Of a DNA stretch of 64,000 nucleotides, positions 60,201 through 64,000 are shown piece after piece; the stretch's first letter is position 1; each line of letters begins with the position of its first letter. A program made the position numbers and the translations under genes. The notes under the pieces were generated by a model that saw only the letters and a list, made by a program, of their open reading frames with translations, was not told the origin of the DNA and ran no database searches. This DNA is from Hermatobates lingyangjiaoensis (Eukaryota; Arthropoda; Insecta; Hemiptera; Hermatobatidae): NCBI GenBank assembly GCA_026182355.1, contig JAPFBL010000068.1:10019001-10083000 (forward strand), written 5' to 3'.

Positions 60201-61213
60201 ATACCATATTACGTATTTAGCATTATATTGAGACATTCCCTGAAAATAGAAATAGATAATTGTTGGTGCTTTACCATGCTGTTTTAGTTGTTGATAATCT
60301 CCCTGTTCCATTCCATGTTGATGCTTTCTTTTATCCGAAGGACCTTTCGATTCATCCCTTCCTTCTACAAATAAAAAAAAATTAACTTATAATTTATAAA
60401 CCTAATAATTCAATTACTGTTTACTTTTATTAAATAATGTCTGTACCAACCCATACATCATCATACCATGCATAATAAAGGACACCAACATTGTTGGAGT
60501 GGGCTTTTTATTTCATCGATAAAACTAATAGCTTTCTTGAAATCTGTACAACTAAATGGATAGCATGGAATAAAATATATAAGAAGGATAAAGAAACTAA
60601 CACATATGAACTGTTACTAAATCCAAATCTCTAATAACTGCTGATTCTATACGGCACTTAAATAGGTATGAGCATTATCCACGTTTAAGGAAGCTATTTT
60701 CTTTTAGAATTGAATGGTACATCTTTTTAAGAATGCTTTATGTCATATTCAAATTTGTTGTATAAACGATACGATAAAAATGTATTTGTTTTATACCAGT
60801 TTTTTTCATTCAAGGTTAACTTCGTCTTTGTTTAACTTAACTCGAACAGAAGAAAATGATTTATAAACTATAGGTTATCAGATTTACTCACTTTATTATC
60901 GTTAGTCGCATGAATAAGAATTATTATTAAAATAAATCTTTTTATCTTATATAGAATACGTCCAATGAACTATATAGCATCCAAACACAATAATCTAAAG
61001 ATAGGAGCCGTATAATTAATAGGTATTTACTATAAAACTAATACAAGAGGAAAAGAATCCGCCGCGTAAAGAACTTATTATAATTTTATATGATTCACCA
61101 TGTTCTTGTCGTTCTGGTTCAGGGAATGTTTGCTCTGGTGCATCTTGTTTTTGTTGCTCTTGTTTCCCCCTTTTTTTTCCCTTTTTTGGGGGTTTTTTCT
61201 TTTGTTGTTCCAT
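14095..61213 (-). CDS. AGO2: Argonaute-2, complete 20-exon gene, 1,229 aa
   Basis: The siRNA-guided RNA endonuclease of the RISC complex, cytoplasmic. Twenty coding exons with GT-AG borders and matching phases total 3,690 nt. Order: Lys-rich start (1-38), duplicated exons 2-3 (39-97), Gln-rich repeats (98-406), N domain (about 425-560), L1 with [14 protein letters not shown] (about 575-610), PAZ (about 616-745), MID, and PIWI to 1229. The catalytic DEDH residues are D982 (GADVTHP), E1021, D1054 ([11 protein letters not shown]) and H1191 (PAPTYYAH). The 5'-phosphate pocket Y914, K918, Q930 and K956 matches the spacing in human AGO2 except for one extra residue before K956. The end PMFYI differs from the TMYFA end of AGO1. 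Ago3/Piwi-type proteins lack this Gln-rich amino end. The gene converges on Ubc6, and introns reach 6 kb through transposons. Confidence 0.95.
14247..14431 (-). CDS. AGO2: AGO2 coding exon 19 (PIWI, catalytic His)
   Basis: Acceptor TTTACAG, donor GTGAGT. Encodes [20 protein letters not shown], then [19 protein letters not shown] and [17 protein letters not shown]1191 completes the DEDH tetrad. Confidence 0.95.
14540..16000 (+). mobile_element. 5'-truncated LINE with RNase H remnant
   Basis: The + strand reads WYSDGS (about 15095), then [20 protein letters not shown] and [13 protein letters not shown], then [12 protein letters not shown] and [10 protein letters not shown]. This is the order RNase H then Cys/His tail of Jockey/I-type LINEs. 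Several frame changes are present. The element ends in an A-rich run near 15985-16002, as LINEs do. It lies antisense in the AGO2 intron. Confidence 0.7.
16120..16400 (+). repeat. Unclassified interspersed repeat, copy B (partial)
   Basis: Aligns with the middle of copies A (6250-6445) and C (17880-18100) through ATGCAAAAATAAGG and TTACAGATTACTAGTGTT blocks. Confidence 0.55.
17349..17582 (-). CDS. AGO2: AGO2 coding exon 18 (PIWI)
   Basis: Acceptor TTTTTAAG, donor GTAATG. Encodes [20 protein letters not shown], then [17 protein letters not shown] and [19 protein letters not shown], all hallmark PIWI blocks. 78 codons. Confidence 0.95.
17583..18945 (-). other. AGO2 intron 17
   Basis: Mostly repeat copy C (17690-18560). 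A run of 13 G lies near 18740 in low-complexity sequence. Confidence 0.75.
17690..18560 (+). repeat. Unclassified interspersed repeat, copy C
   Basis: Aligns end to end with copy A (6110-6960). Shared blocks include TTACAGAGTACTGGTGTTGT, a CATTGGAGAACGTATG block and GTAGGTTTCCTAAATA near its end. Confidence 0.6.
18946..19143 (-). CDS. AGO2: AGO2 coding exon 17 (PIWI, catalytic Glu and second Asp)
   Basis: Acceptor TTTGAAG, donor GTACAG. Encodes [20 protein letters not shown], then [12 protein letters not shown] (E1021, the glutamate finger) and [15 protein letters not shown] (D1054). Confidence 0.95.
19144..21209 (-). other. AGO2 intron 16
   Basis: AT-rich. Overlapping ORFs at 20370-20930 on both strands have no recognisable family. 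GC is higher at 20480-20660, suggesting an inserted but unidentified element. Confidence 0.6.
21210..21297 (-). CDS. AGO2: AGO2 coding exon 16 (PIWI, first catalytic Asp)
   Basis: Acceptor TTTTTCAG, donor GTACGT. Encodes [20 protein letters not shown] then [10 protein letters not shown]982 in GADVTHP is the first slicer residue. Confidence 0.94.
21298..21622 (-). other. AGO2 intron 15
   Basis: AT-rich intron of 325 bp. The block CTAGAAATATTTAAATA occurs twice, about 40 bp apart (21442-21500). No other feature is seen. Confidence 0.6.
21623..21782 (-). CDS. AGO2: AGO2 coding exon 15 (MID/PIWI)
   Basis: Acceptor ATTTCAG, donor GTAATG. Encodes [20 protein letters not shown] and then [20 protein letters not shown]. 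It holds K918, Q930 and K956 of the guide 5'-phosphate pocket. Confidence 0.94.
23294..24206 (-). mobile_element. Mariner element with internal deletion (copy 1)
   Basis: Terminal inverted repeats of about 29 bp (GTGTGTAAATAAAGTAGTGA core) and TA on both sides. At 913 bp it lacks roughly 390 bp of the middle of the transposase present in the copy at 35445. It lies in the same sense as AGO2. Confidence 0.93.
23353..24016 (-). pseudogene. Mariner transposase, internally deleted
   Basis: The amino end reads [20 protein letters not shown] with an intact helix-turn-helix region to NELEMRKI, then an immediate stop. The frame resumes at [13 protein letters not shown] and runs to [11 protein letters not shown]. 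The first catalytic aspartate (TGDES) is lost; the third (SPCDFF) remains. The deletion joins AAAAATTTG directly to ATGACGCGCC. Confidence 0.9.
24306..24535. repeat. Foldback element related to 5148-5310
   Basis: Starts with a GGACCCAATATGAGTTC block as at 5142-5160 and folds on itself. The left arm AGAGTAAAACACAGAGTAAA pairs with the right arm ACTCTGTGTGTTGCTCTTC. A hammerhead-like motif lies at 24398-24418 (-). Confidence 0.65.
25272..25593 (+). mobile_element. tRNA-derived SINE with 12 bp target-site duplication
   Basis: The head has a pol III A box (TAGCTCAGTGG, 25283-25293) and B box (GGTTCAATCC, 25325-25334) in tRNA spacing. The tail from about 25518 (GTGGTATCACAAAGGGCC through CCACTGCAACCTAACCTAAC) matches the 3' end of the LINEs at 42245 and 59911. 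Perfect repeats ACGTTAAATATT flank it at 25260-25271 and 25594-25605, showing a relatively young target-primed insertion. It is antisense to AGO2. Confidence 0.93.
25712..25911 (-). CDS. AGO2: AGO2 coding exon 14 (MID)
   Basis: Acceptor TGTTGCAG, donor GTCAGT. Encodes [20 protein letters not shown] through [16 protein letters not shown]. Its final tyrosine (Y914) is the first residue of the 5'-phosphate pocket. Confidence 0.93.
25912..29413 (-). other. AGO2 intron 13
   Basis: Holds a Jockey-like LINE fragment (27400-28340). The stretches 25912-27390 and 28345-29410 are AT-rich without recognisable features. Confidence 0.75.
27400..28340 (-). mobile_element. Jockey-like LINE reverse transcriptase fragment, decayed
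   Basis: Read on the - strand: [32 protein letters not shown], then [15 protein letters not shown], later [20 protein letters not shown] and [19 protein letters not shown]. This is the order of motifs downstream of the catalytic core in Jockey-clade LINEs. The FADD segment is not readable and frames change, so it is dead. Confidence 0.78.
29414..29508 (-). CDS. AGO2: AGO2 coding exon 13 (MID start)
   Basis: Acceptor TTTGCAG, donor GTAAGA. Encodes [20 protein letters not shown] then [11 protein letters not shown]. The G-W--FL--G pattern is the usual start of MID. Confidence 0.9.
29640..30440. repeat. Near-perfect palindrome with arms of about 0.4 kb
   Basis: The left arm 29640-30012 and right arm 30032-30440 are inverted copies around a loop of about 19 bp. 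Matching outer ends are GTTAAATAACGCCCCGTATT and its complement; inner ends are GGCTGGCTGCTTTTCTTGAA and its complement. The right arm has about 20 extra bases near 30310-30330 and a longer TA run (30220-30246). Each arm has a hammerhead-like motif pointing outward (29750-29776 - and 30283-30309 +). A short coding-like stretch follows each ([20 protein letters not shown] in the right arm). Confidence 0.93.
30480..30600 (+). repeat. Penelope-like terminal-repeat fragment with hammerhead-like motif
   Basis: Holds CTGATGA at 30542-30548, a short hairpin (GAC/GUC) and GAAA at 30560-30563, next to the palindrome. No other recognisable part. Confidence 0.4.
30636..31280. repeat. Inverted repeat with arms of about 145 bp and a 0.35 kb spacer
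   Basis: The left arm 30636-30780 and right arm 31125-31280 are inverted: TCCAAAGGCTGATAACGACTGG pairs with its complement at 31165-31185, and AAAAGAACACACAGAAA with the complement near 31245-31265. The spacer (30781-31124) has a short frame ending in [15 protein letters not shown] and then AT-rich sequence. Confidence 0.78.
31745..31960 (+). repeat. Fragment of the three-copy repeat family
   Basis: Aligns with 47960-48170 and 54585-54780: ATTAGTCTTTCAATCCTG, then a GGTATATCAC block, GATGCATATAATATTATTGG and AATAATCTCTTACAG. Confidence 0.55.
32285..32640 (+). repeat. Solo Penelope-like terminal repeat
   Basis: A stand-alone segment ending with TGCCTGAAGAAGAACAC, then GTGTTCGAAACGCGTTG, a hammerhead-like motif with a perfect 6 bp hairpin at 32561-32587. 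The assignment rests on this motif and on the lack of coding sequence. Confidence 0.45.
33185..34157. mobile_element. Non-autonomous hAT element with perfect 8 bp target-site duplication
   Basis: The ends CAGTGGTTCCCAACCTGTGG and, inverted, CAGCGGTTCCCAACCTTTC are typical hAT termini. TTCTACGA flanks both sides (33177-33184 and 34158-34165). The 973 bp interior has no transposase frame. GGGTCGC-rich subterminal blocks occur at both ends. Confidence 0.93.
35151..35279 (-). CDS. AGO2: AGO2 coding exon 12 (L2 linker)
   Basis: Acceptor ATTTTAG, donor GTATGC. Encodes [19 protein letters not shown] through [11 protein letters not shown], 43 codons, entering the L2/MID region. Confidence 0.92.
35445..36751 (+). 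mobile_element. Full-length mariner element (copy 2)
   Basis: 1,307 bp with 29 bp terminal inverted repeats differing by one base, flanked by TA on both sides (35443-35444 and 36752-36753). It is inverted relative to copy 1 and visually very similar to it, so both are young. Confidence 0.96.
35635..36691 (+). pseudogene. Mariner transposase, intact except for an 8 bp amino-terminal deletion
   Basis: The native start [17 protein letters not shown] lies at 35635. Compared with copy 1, eight bases are missing near 35685, which shifts the frame. From [15 protein letters not shown] onward the frame is open to the stop. A downstream-of-start ORF beginning at 35639 covers it but has an out-of-frame beginning. 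The helix-turn-helix region, the catalytic aspartates [16 protein letters not shown] and SPCDFFLFP with 34 residues between the last two (D,D34D) and the carboxyl end [11 protein letters not shown] are all present. Confidence 0.93.
37331..37450 (-). CDS. AGO2: AGO2 coding exon 11 (PAZ/L2)
   Basis: Acceptor TTTTTTTAG, donor GTACGT. Encodes [20 protein letters not shown] through RKQKIINS, exactly 40 codons. The LC-IVEGQ block corresponds to the end of PAZ. Confidence 0.92.
37451..40138 (-). other. AGO2 intron 10
   Basis: 2.7 kb of AT-rich sequence. The ORF at 39266-39487 has no recognisable family. I see no transposon here. Confidence 0.6.
40139..40271 (-). CDS. AGO2: AGO2 coding exon 10 (PAZ)
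   Basis: Acceptor AATTACAG, donor GTATAC. Encodes [15 protein letters not shown], then [13 protein letters not shown] and IVLPAE, matching the PAZ segment with the YP-LPCLQV block. Confidence 0.93.
40561..42145 (+). repeat. Unidentified repeat family with 15 bp inverted subterminal repeats, copy 1
   Basis: Begins TCTGGAGTGGCC. ACTTTACTATAAGTA at 40581-40595 is the exact inverse of TACTTATAGTAAAGT at 42126-42140 close to the right end. The right end itself can fold (ACTTTAC...GTAAAGT). The interior has no recognisable protein; the longest frame (41033-41239) matches nothing I know. It shares its ends and its last 0.6 kb with copies at 47862 and 54470. Confidence 0.78.
42245..43150 (-). mobile_element. 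5'-truncated I/Loa-like LINE with RNase H end
   Basis: On the - strand: RNase H remnant with [53 protein letters not shown], then [17 protein letters not shown] and [11 protein letters not shown] (Cys motif). The RNase H and Cys-motif order fits the I/Loa group. The 3' end ATGGCCACTGC plus CTAACCTAAC is shared with the SINE at 25272. Stops and a frame change occur, and it is truncated upstream. Confidence 0.82.
43345..43564 (-). CDS. AGO2: AGO2 coding exon 9 (L1 to PAZ)
   Basis: Acceptor ATTTCAG, donor GTAAAT. The split codon restores NVDVAHKGFP, the usual start of the PAZ region, and the exon runs to [11 protein letters not shown]. Confidence 0.93.
43565..44305 (-). other. AGO2 intron 8
   Basis: AT-rich, 741 bp. 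Nothing recognisable. Confidence 0.65.
44306..44442 (-). CDS. AGO2: AGO2 coding exon 8 (L1 linker)
   Basis: Acceptor ATTTTAG, donor GTATAA. Encodes [20 protein letters not shown], then [18 protein letters not shown] and PFLNVD. The GGG-W-GF-S pattern is typical of the Argonaute L1 domain (DUF1785). Confidence 0.93.
44443..45197 (-). other. AGO2 intron 7
   Basis: AT-rich, 755 bp. Nothing recognisable. Confidence 0.65.
45198..45391 (-). CDS. AGO2: AGO2 coding exon 7 (N domain)
   Basis: Acceptor ATTTTAG. Encodes [20 protein letters not shown] through [13 protein letters not shown]. The donor is a weak GTAGAA, but it is the one that joins in frame to exon 8. Confidence 0.88.
45459..46034. repeat. 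Tandem satellite, about four units of 142-147 bp
   Basis: CATAACAGTTAAAAATGTCG starts units at 45461, 45603, 45750 and 45897, a spacing of 142, 147 and 147 bp. The first unit lacks five bases near GATGGTATG. The units are nearly identical. The array is cut off at 46034 by unrelated sequence. There is no spacer/repeat alternation, so it is not a CRISPR array. Confidence 0.93.
47862..50293 (+). repeat. Unidentified repeat family, copy 2 (with internal insertion)
   Basis: Starts TCTGGAGTGGCC and ends TACTTATAGTAAAGT like copies 1 and 3; the left inverted subterminal repeat is degraded. It is longer because of an insertion from about 48887 to 49610 that interrupts sequence continuous in copy 1. 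Confidence 0.72.
48887..49610. mobile_element. Element inserted in copy 2, with hAT-like start
   Basis: Begins CAGGCATGGGCAACCTTTTG with GAGGGCCGC, the same terminus as at 2630. It then contains the inverse of the dimeric repeat at 7255-7565 (48985-49280). Its right end is uncertain. It is absent from copies 1 and 3. Confidence 0.5.
51160..51300 (+). pseudogene. Relic of a mariner-type transposase end
   Basis: Reads [19 protein letters not shown] then YEKWEEHW, which matches the carboxyl-terminal pattern of mariner transposases. No other part of an element was recognised around it. Confidence 0.45.
51558..51657 (-). CDS. AGO2: AGO2 coding exon 6 (N domain)
   Basis: Acceptor TTTTAG. Encodes [20 protein letters not shown] through KFPSV. 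The donor is GTTTGT; an alternative GTGGTT three bases earlier would drop one valine and also keep the frame. Confidence 0.88.
51658..52374 (-). other. AGO2 intron 5
   Basis: AT-rich, 717 bp. Nothing recognisable. Confidence 0.65.
52375..52570 (-). CDS. AGO2: AGO2 coding exon 5 (start of N domain)
   Basis: Acceptor TTGCCATAG, donor GTGAGA. Encodes [19 protein letters not shown] and then [13 protein letters not shown] through [10 protein letters not shown]. This is where the conserved Argonaute core begins. A second possible acceptor, 14 nt further in, would break the frame with exon 4. Confidence 0.9.
52571..56423 (-). other. AGO2 intron 4
   Basis: 3.9 kb. Holds a segment with a hammerhead-like motif at 53326-53354 (-) and copy 3 of the three-copy repeat (54470-56032). 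The remainder is AT-rich. Confidence 0.75.
54470..56032 (+). repeat. Unidentified repeat family, copy 3
   Basis: Start TCTGGAGTGGCC; inverted subterminal repeats ACTTTACTATAAGTA (54490-54504) and TACTTATAGTAAAGT (56012-56026). The last 0.6 kb is almost the same as copy 1, including CCAAACAATAGGGATCTTCG. Its interior differs in part: it keeps a block (54585-54780) shared with copy 2 and 31745-31960. Confidence 0.78.
56424..57350 (-). CDS. AGO2: AGO2 coding exon 4, Gln-rich tandem repeat region
   Basis: Acceptor ATTGACAG, donor GTGAAG, 927 nt, residues 98-406. It consists of about 12 imperfect repeats whose core is [13 protein letters not shown]. Units are 13, 21 or 27 residues long; the longer ones add TPQQQQQQ or SHQEQQQ. 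Some repeats replace the tryptophan with R or S. The end is a degenerate Gln/Pro stretch ([19 protein letters not shown]). Long ORFs on the opposite strand here are by-products of units whose length is a multiple of three. Insect AGO2 proteins commonly carry Gln-rich repeats at this place. Confidence 0.93.
57351..58466 (-). other. AGO2 intron 3
   Basis: Contains the left part of a segmental duplication (from 57429) and a pogo-like element (57701-58374). Confidence 0.8.
57701..58374. mobile_element. Non-autonomous pogo/Tigger-like element
   Basis: The ends CAGTAATCCCTC and GAGGGATTACTG are exact inverses, and the subterminal sequence TTCGCGGGG is typical of pogo-type elements. No transposase. 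The other duplication unit carries the empty site (60180-60195), showing this is a discrete insertion. The expected TA duplication is clear on the left only. Confidence 0.78.
58467..58553 (-). CDS. AGO2: AGO2 coding exon 3 (tandem duplicate of exon 2)
   Basis: Acceptor TTTTTAG, donor GTAAAG. It carries [10 protein letters not shown], the same motif that is repeated in exon 4, then GMEQGEYQQ as in exon 2. It links the duplicated exons to the Gln-rich array. Confidence 0.9.
58554..60274 (-). other. AGO2 intron 2
   Basis: Contains the right part of duplication unit 1, a LINE fragment (about 58872-59911) and the left part of duplication unit 2. Confidence 0.8.
59260..59911 (+). mobile_element. 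5'-truncated LINE, same family as 42245-43150
   Basis: AGTGGTAGTCGGGGACTG and the following PGHWN-coding region (TTCCAGGCCACTGGAAC) match the LINE at 42245 in reverse complement. The distal part reads [20 protein letters not shown]. The 3' end CTTAACCTAAAC abuts the second unit of the segmental duplication exactly. 58872-59260 is between them and not recognised. It is frameshifted and dead. Confidence 0.78.
59912..60678. repeat. Segmental duplication, unit 2 (contains AGO2 exon 2)
   Basis: Direct repeat of 57429-58870 without the pogo-like insertion. It is about 767 bp and includes exon 2 with both splice sites. Confidence 0.92.
60275..60364 (-). CDS. AGO2: AGO2 coding exon 2 (tandem duplicate of exon 3)
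   Basis: Acceptor TTTGTAG, donor GTAAAG. Encodes [20 protein letters not shown] then GDYQQLKQH. It is paralogous to exon 3 ([20 protein letters not shown] then GEYQQKQD), and the surrounding intron sequence is duplicated too. Phase matches exons 1 and 3, so including both exons keeps the frame. Confidence 0.88.
60365..61098 (-). other. AGO2 intron 1
   Basis: The first 310 bp belong to duplication unit 2. The rest is AT-rich without features. Confidence 0.7.
61099..61213 (-). CDS. AGO2: AGO2 coding exon 1
   Basis: Begins with ATG and encodes a basic stretch, [20 protein letters not shown], ending PERQEH before the donor GTGAAT. One base carries over to exon 2. The start was chosen because it is the only methionine in this frame that leads into the splice. 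A possible acceptor lies just before the ATG, so a 5' UTR intron may exist. Confidence 0.85.
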
Positions 61214-62560
61214 CTTCTAGTTAGAATCACGATCACCAATATTCAACAAACAATGAATAATGAATTTAATAACTGTAGAACACTTGAGTTTGAGTTCCAG
61301 TTAGTACAGATAGTACACTGTATATCAGTATTACGCATTCGTATACTAAAATAGAGGTAAAATATTCCTGCATTAGCTCACACTAGAAGGTTCGGAATCT
61401 AAAAAAAAAAAAAAAAAAACCATTACAATATGGGCAGGCTTACAGAATTTCAAATTAAGAGTGCATTTATTTACTTAGTAGTAAATAGTTCTGGTTGAAA
61501 GAAGAAATAACTTCGCTAAATAATTTCATTACACAAATACGGTTTCAACAGTTATGAACTATGAACAGAATTCTGATATAACATGGCGTCATATCACCAC
61601 TCTATGAAGCCACGTTTCTAATCGCAAGTTTACTAAATTACACAATGTTGTATTAATGTTTGGTAAATGATTTATTCCCATCATCAAAATCAGCTAAAAT
61701 AATTGAGAATTATAAAAAATAACAGGGGATAATAAAATTGTCGAAATGCAGAAAATCAAAATTTTATATTACACCTATTATGTTCTGTTCTTCATATTTA
61801 TGTGTATGATTAAACATTATTGCAAAAGGAGTGTCAAATTTGGCTTTCCACAAGTTTTTGAAGTATCTCAGAGTATGATCGGAAATACTTGGGACCGAGA
61901 GCTTCAACTAAAGATTAATAAACAGTACAATTACTCAGAAAAAGTAATCTATTTTTAGTAAAAAAAATATAAACAAACAAGATCATATCACAAAATATTA
62001 CATGATCGTTATGTATAATAATCCACAATTGTTACACCTACCTTCCTGTTATCAACTCCAATATGCTTTCTTAGTTTTACAAGTTTGCAACCTTGTTTAA
62101 ATATAAGTTCTAAACTTAAATTTTTATATTTTTATTACTTTCATATGAGGAATATTTTTAAGACCTGGGCGTTACAACTCAATATCAAATTTTCAAATCT
62201 GGACTAGCACATGTAAAGGGAATGATGATTCCACGGTTGGAATTAATGCCTCCCACTATTAGGGCCAAACTTTTACAATTGTTTTAAAATAATTCAACCA
62301 TATTAAAAATAAGCAATACAAATTTTGCATACACCCTACGGGTTTAGGGCGTATTAGTGGGAGGGGGGGGGGGGGGAATTGAAATAATTTGTTTGAAAAT
62401 CGTGTTAATAATGGAATACGCAAACTTTAGAAATAAGAGTATGTAGTATCATATTCCTCAAGCATAAACCAGCTGATATCATAACAAGGAAAAAAGAAAC
62501 TTTTGTAAACTAATTGGTGGGAGTTTAAGATACTCAATAATGGACTGGCCATAGCTAGTC
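61214..62560. other. Region upstream of the AGO2 start codon
   Basis: Should contain the AGO2 5' UTR and promoter, but no core element can be assigned with confidence. A run of 18 A lies near 61401, and a run of about 14 G near 62364. The ORF at 61746-61958 matches nothing I know. Confidence 0.5.
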
Positions 62561-62568
62561 CTCTAGCT

Positions 62569-64000
62569 CAGTGATTATCAAACTTATTTCTTTTACCGCC
62601 CCCTTTCAAAATCAATTATTTTTCACCGCCCTCCATTTTGTATACACCCCTAAAACATATAAACCACAATTTCATTACTTTAATTAATTTAGTTATATTA
62701 GTCGGTTCTGATGTTTAAACTTACATTCTAAACTAGAAATTTTCACCAGTGATAGCAAGTAAAACCCAACTTTATAATATTAATAATATATTTTAATCAA
62801 ATTAAAAGAAACAATATAAATATGTAGTCAGTTTTCGTTTTTATACTAATCTAATGAGATGGATGAATTTGATGATATTTGATAAGTTTGTTGATATCAG
62901 GTTCGAATTTACTCAAAAACAGTCGTAAGTCGCGCGCGTTTGGTAACACAAATGATTTCTCTTTTTGGTAAGCAGCGTTGTCACAGCGCTAAATCCACGT
63001 TCACACAAATATGATGGGAATGCTATCAAAAATCGTTCAAAGATAGACCACAATCCTGGGTACAACTGCGGAATTGACTTTTGCAACCAAAATTGTTGGT
63101 AGCCATTTTTGTATTTGATTTTTCTTTCCTCGTTCGTTGTTAGTTCTATAAGTTCTTCTTCCAACTGGGGTGATATTGCTTTGTTGACATTAGAAAAAGG
63201 ATCTAACACCCAGTCTGGTATTTCCAGGACAAATTTCAAAATGTCCTGGAATCTTTCAACAAAATCACTGGAAGATTTTCCAAATGTTGGCAGTAGACGA
63301 GCAAGTCGTCGTTTTTGTAGGGCACTGATAAATTGGGAAAATTATAGAACTCACGTCTGTCGATATTCTTCTTGTGTAAGAGCAGCTTGGCTACGAAAGC
63401 AGCGATGACATTTTTTGTTTTTATTAAGTTCAATTCATCGCCTTGAAGTTGGAGATTCATATCATTAAGCAATGTATGAAGGTCTGTCAGGTATGCGATA
63501 TCATTATTTGATGTGATGAGGTTTTCGCGCAATTCTGTGTCTTTGTTTTCCAAGAACTCTACCTGTATGACAGAGTCAAACAGATTGTAAAAACGAGTCA
63601 GAATATTTCTTTTTGATAGCCAACGCACTTCTGTGTGAAAGATCAATCTGTTGAAATCTTCATCATTATCAACACAAAGCTGATTAAATAATCTGTCATT
63701 TAAAGAGTTGTTTCGGATTTTATTGACTGCTCTGATGACATATTGCAATGATTGAAATAGTCGTTCACTTAAATTTCTAGCATCTAAAAGCTGTCGATGT
63801 GTAACTCAATGTACAGCAAGCACATCAGGAATTTTGTTTTTTAAGTACGATATGATGCCTTTTTGACACCCCGTCATAGCTGGAGCATCATCTGTAGCAG
63901 CTGATATAATATTCTTCAACGGAATTCCTTTTTCATCACAAAACTTTTCGGGTGTTCTAATACGGTTTGTCCTTTCGTGTCTGTCTCTAAATTTCTAGCA
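62569..64000 (-). mobile_element. hAT transposon (ZBED/SCAND3-like), 3' part, runs out of the window
   Basis: The right terminus CAGTGATTATCAAACTTATT is hAT-like. Upstream on the - strand the transposase is readable to the window edge. The candidate 8 bp target copy CTCTAGCT precedes it at 62561-62568; its partner is outside the window. Confidence 0.85.
62913..64000 (-). pseudogene. hAT transposase (SCAND3/ZBED5-like), decayed
   Basis: From the window edge: FCDEKGIPLKNIISAATDDA, GCQKGIISYLKNKIPDV, then an in-frame TGA where a conserved cysteine normally stands, VTHRQLLDARNLSERLFQ, NDRLFNQLCVDNDEDFNRL, HTEVRWLSKRNILTRFYNLF. A frameshift at about 63236-63239 is followed by the dimerisation region (PSYLCERGFSAVTTLLTKKR) and the end. 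At least two disabling changes. Confidence 0.88.

Noticed and set aside
61746..61958. ORF of 70 residues upstream of AGO2
   Set aside because: No recognisable family and no link to AGO2 by a clear splice site. Not supported.

Overview
The window is animal nuclear DNA, most likely from an insect. It is AT-rich, its genes are split by GT-AG introns, and its transposons are animal types. Two genes lie tail to tail. At the left, on the + strand, are the last three coding exons of the E2 ubiquitin-conjugating enzyme Ubc6/Rad6 (UBE2A); the first coding exon is outside the window. From about 14 to 61 kb, on the - strand, is an entire Argonaute-2 (AGO2) gene. I reconstructed it as 20 coding exons. 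Their phases agree at every junction and add up to 3,690 nt, or 1,229 residues. The glutamine-rich amino end and a carboxyl end unlike AGO1 point to an insect siRNA-class AGO2. The species cannot be fixed from the sequence.

Layout. 1-10.2 kb: Ubc6, with a 7.9 kb last intron full of foldback repeats and a LINE fragment. 10.2-14 kb: intergenic, holding a decayed Penelope-like retroelement. 14.1-61.2 kb: AGO2. Its introns hold two mariner copies in opposite orientation, a near-perfect palindrome of about 0.8 kb, a second inverted repeat, several LINE fragments, a tRNA-derived SINE with a 12 bp target duplication, a short hAT element with an 8 bp target duplication, a four-unit satellite of about 147 bp, and three copies of an unrecognised 1.6-2.4 kb repeat with 15 bp inverted subterminal repeats. 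62.6-64 kb: the end of a decayed hAT transposon that runs out of the window.

The AGO2 protein has a lysine-rich start, two tandemly duplicated exons (2 and 3), a long exon encoding about 12 imperfect [17 protein letters not shown] repeats, then N, L1, PAZ, MID and PIWI regions. The four slicer residues (D982, E1021, D1054, H1191) and the 5'-phosphate pocket residues (Y914, K918, Q930, K956) are all present, so it should be a catalytically competent siRNA effector.

The most interesting features are the layered duplication that built the AGO2 amino end, the amount of self-complementary transposon sequence in AGO2 introns (the pre-mRNA of an RNAi effector could fold into long dsRNA), a recurrent hammerhead-like motif in Penelope-type and foldback repeats, a SINE whose tail matches the 3' end of LINEs in the same window, and the unidentified three-copy repeat family. 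No bacterial, CRISPR, rRNA or functional tRNA features were seen.
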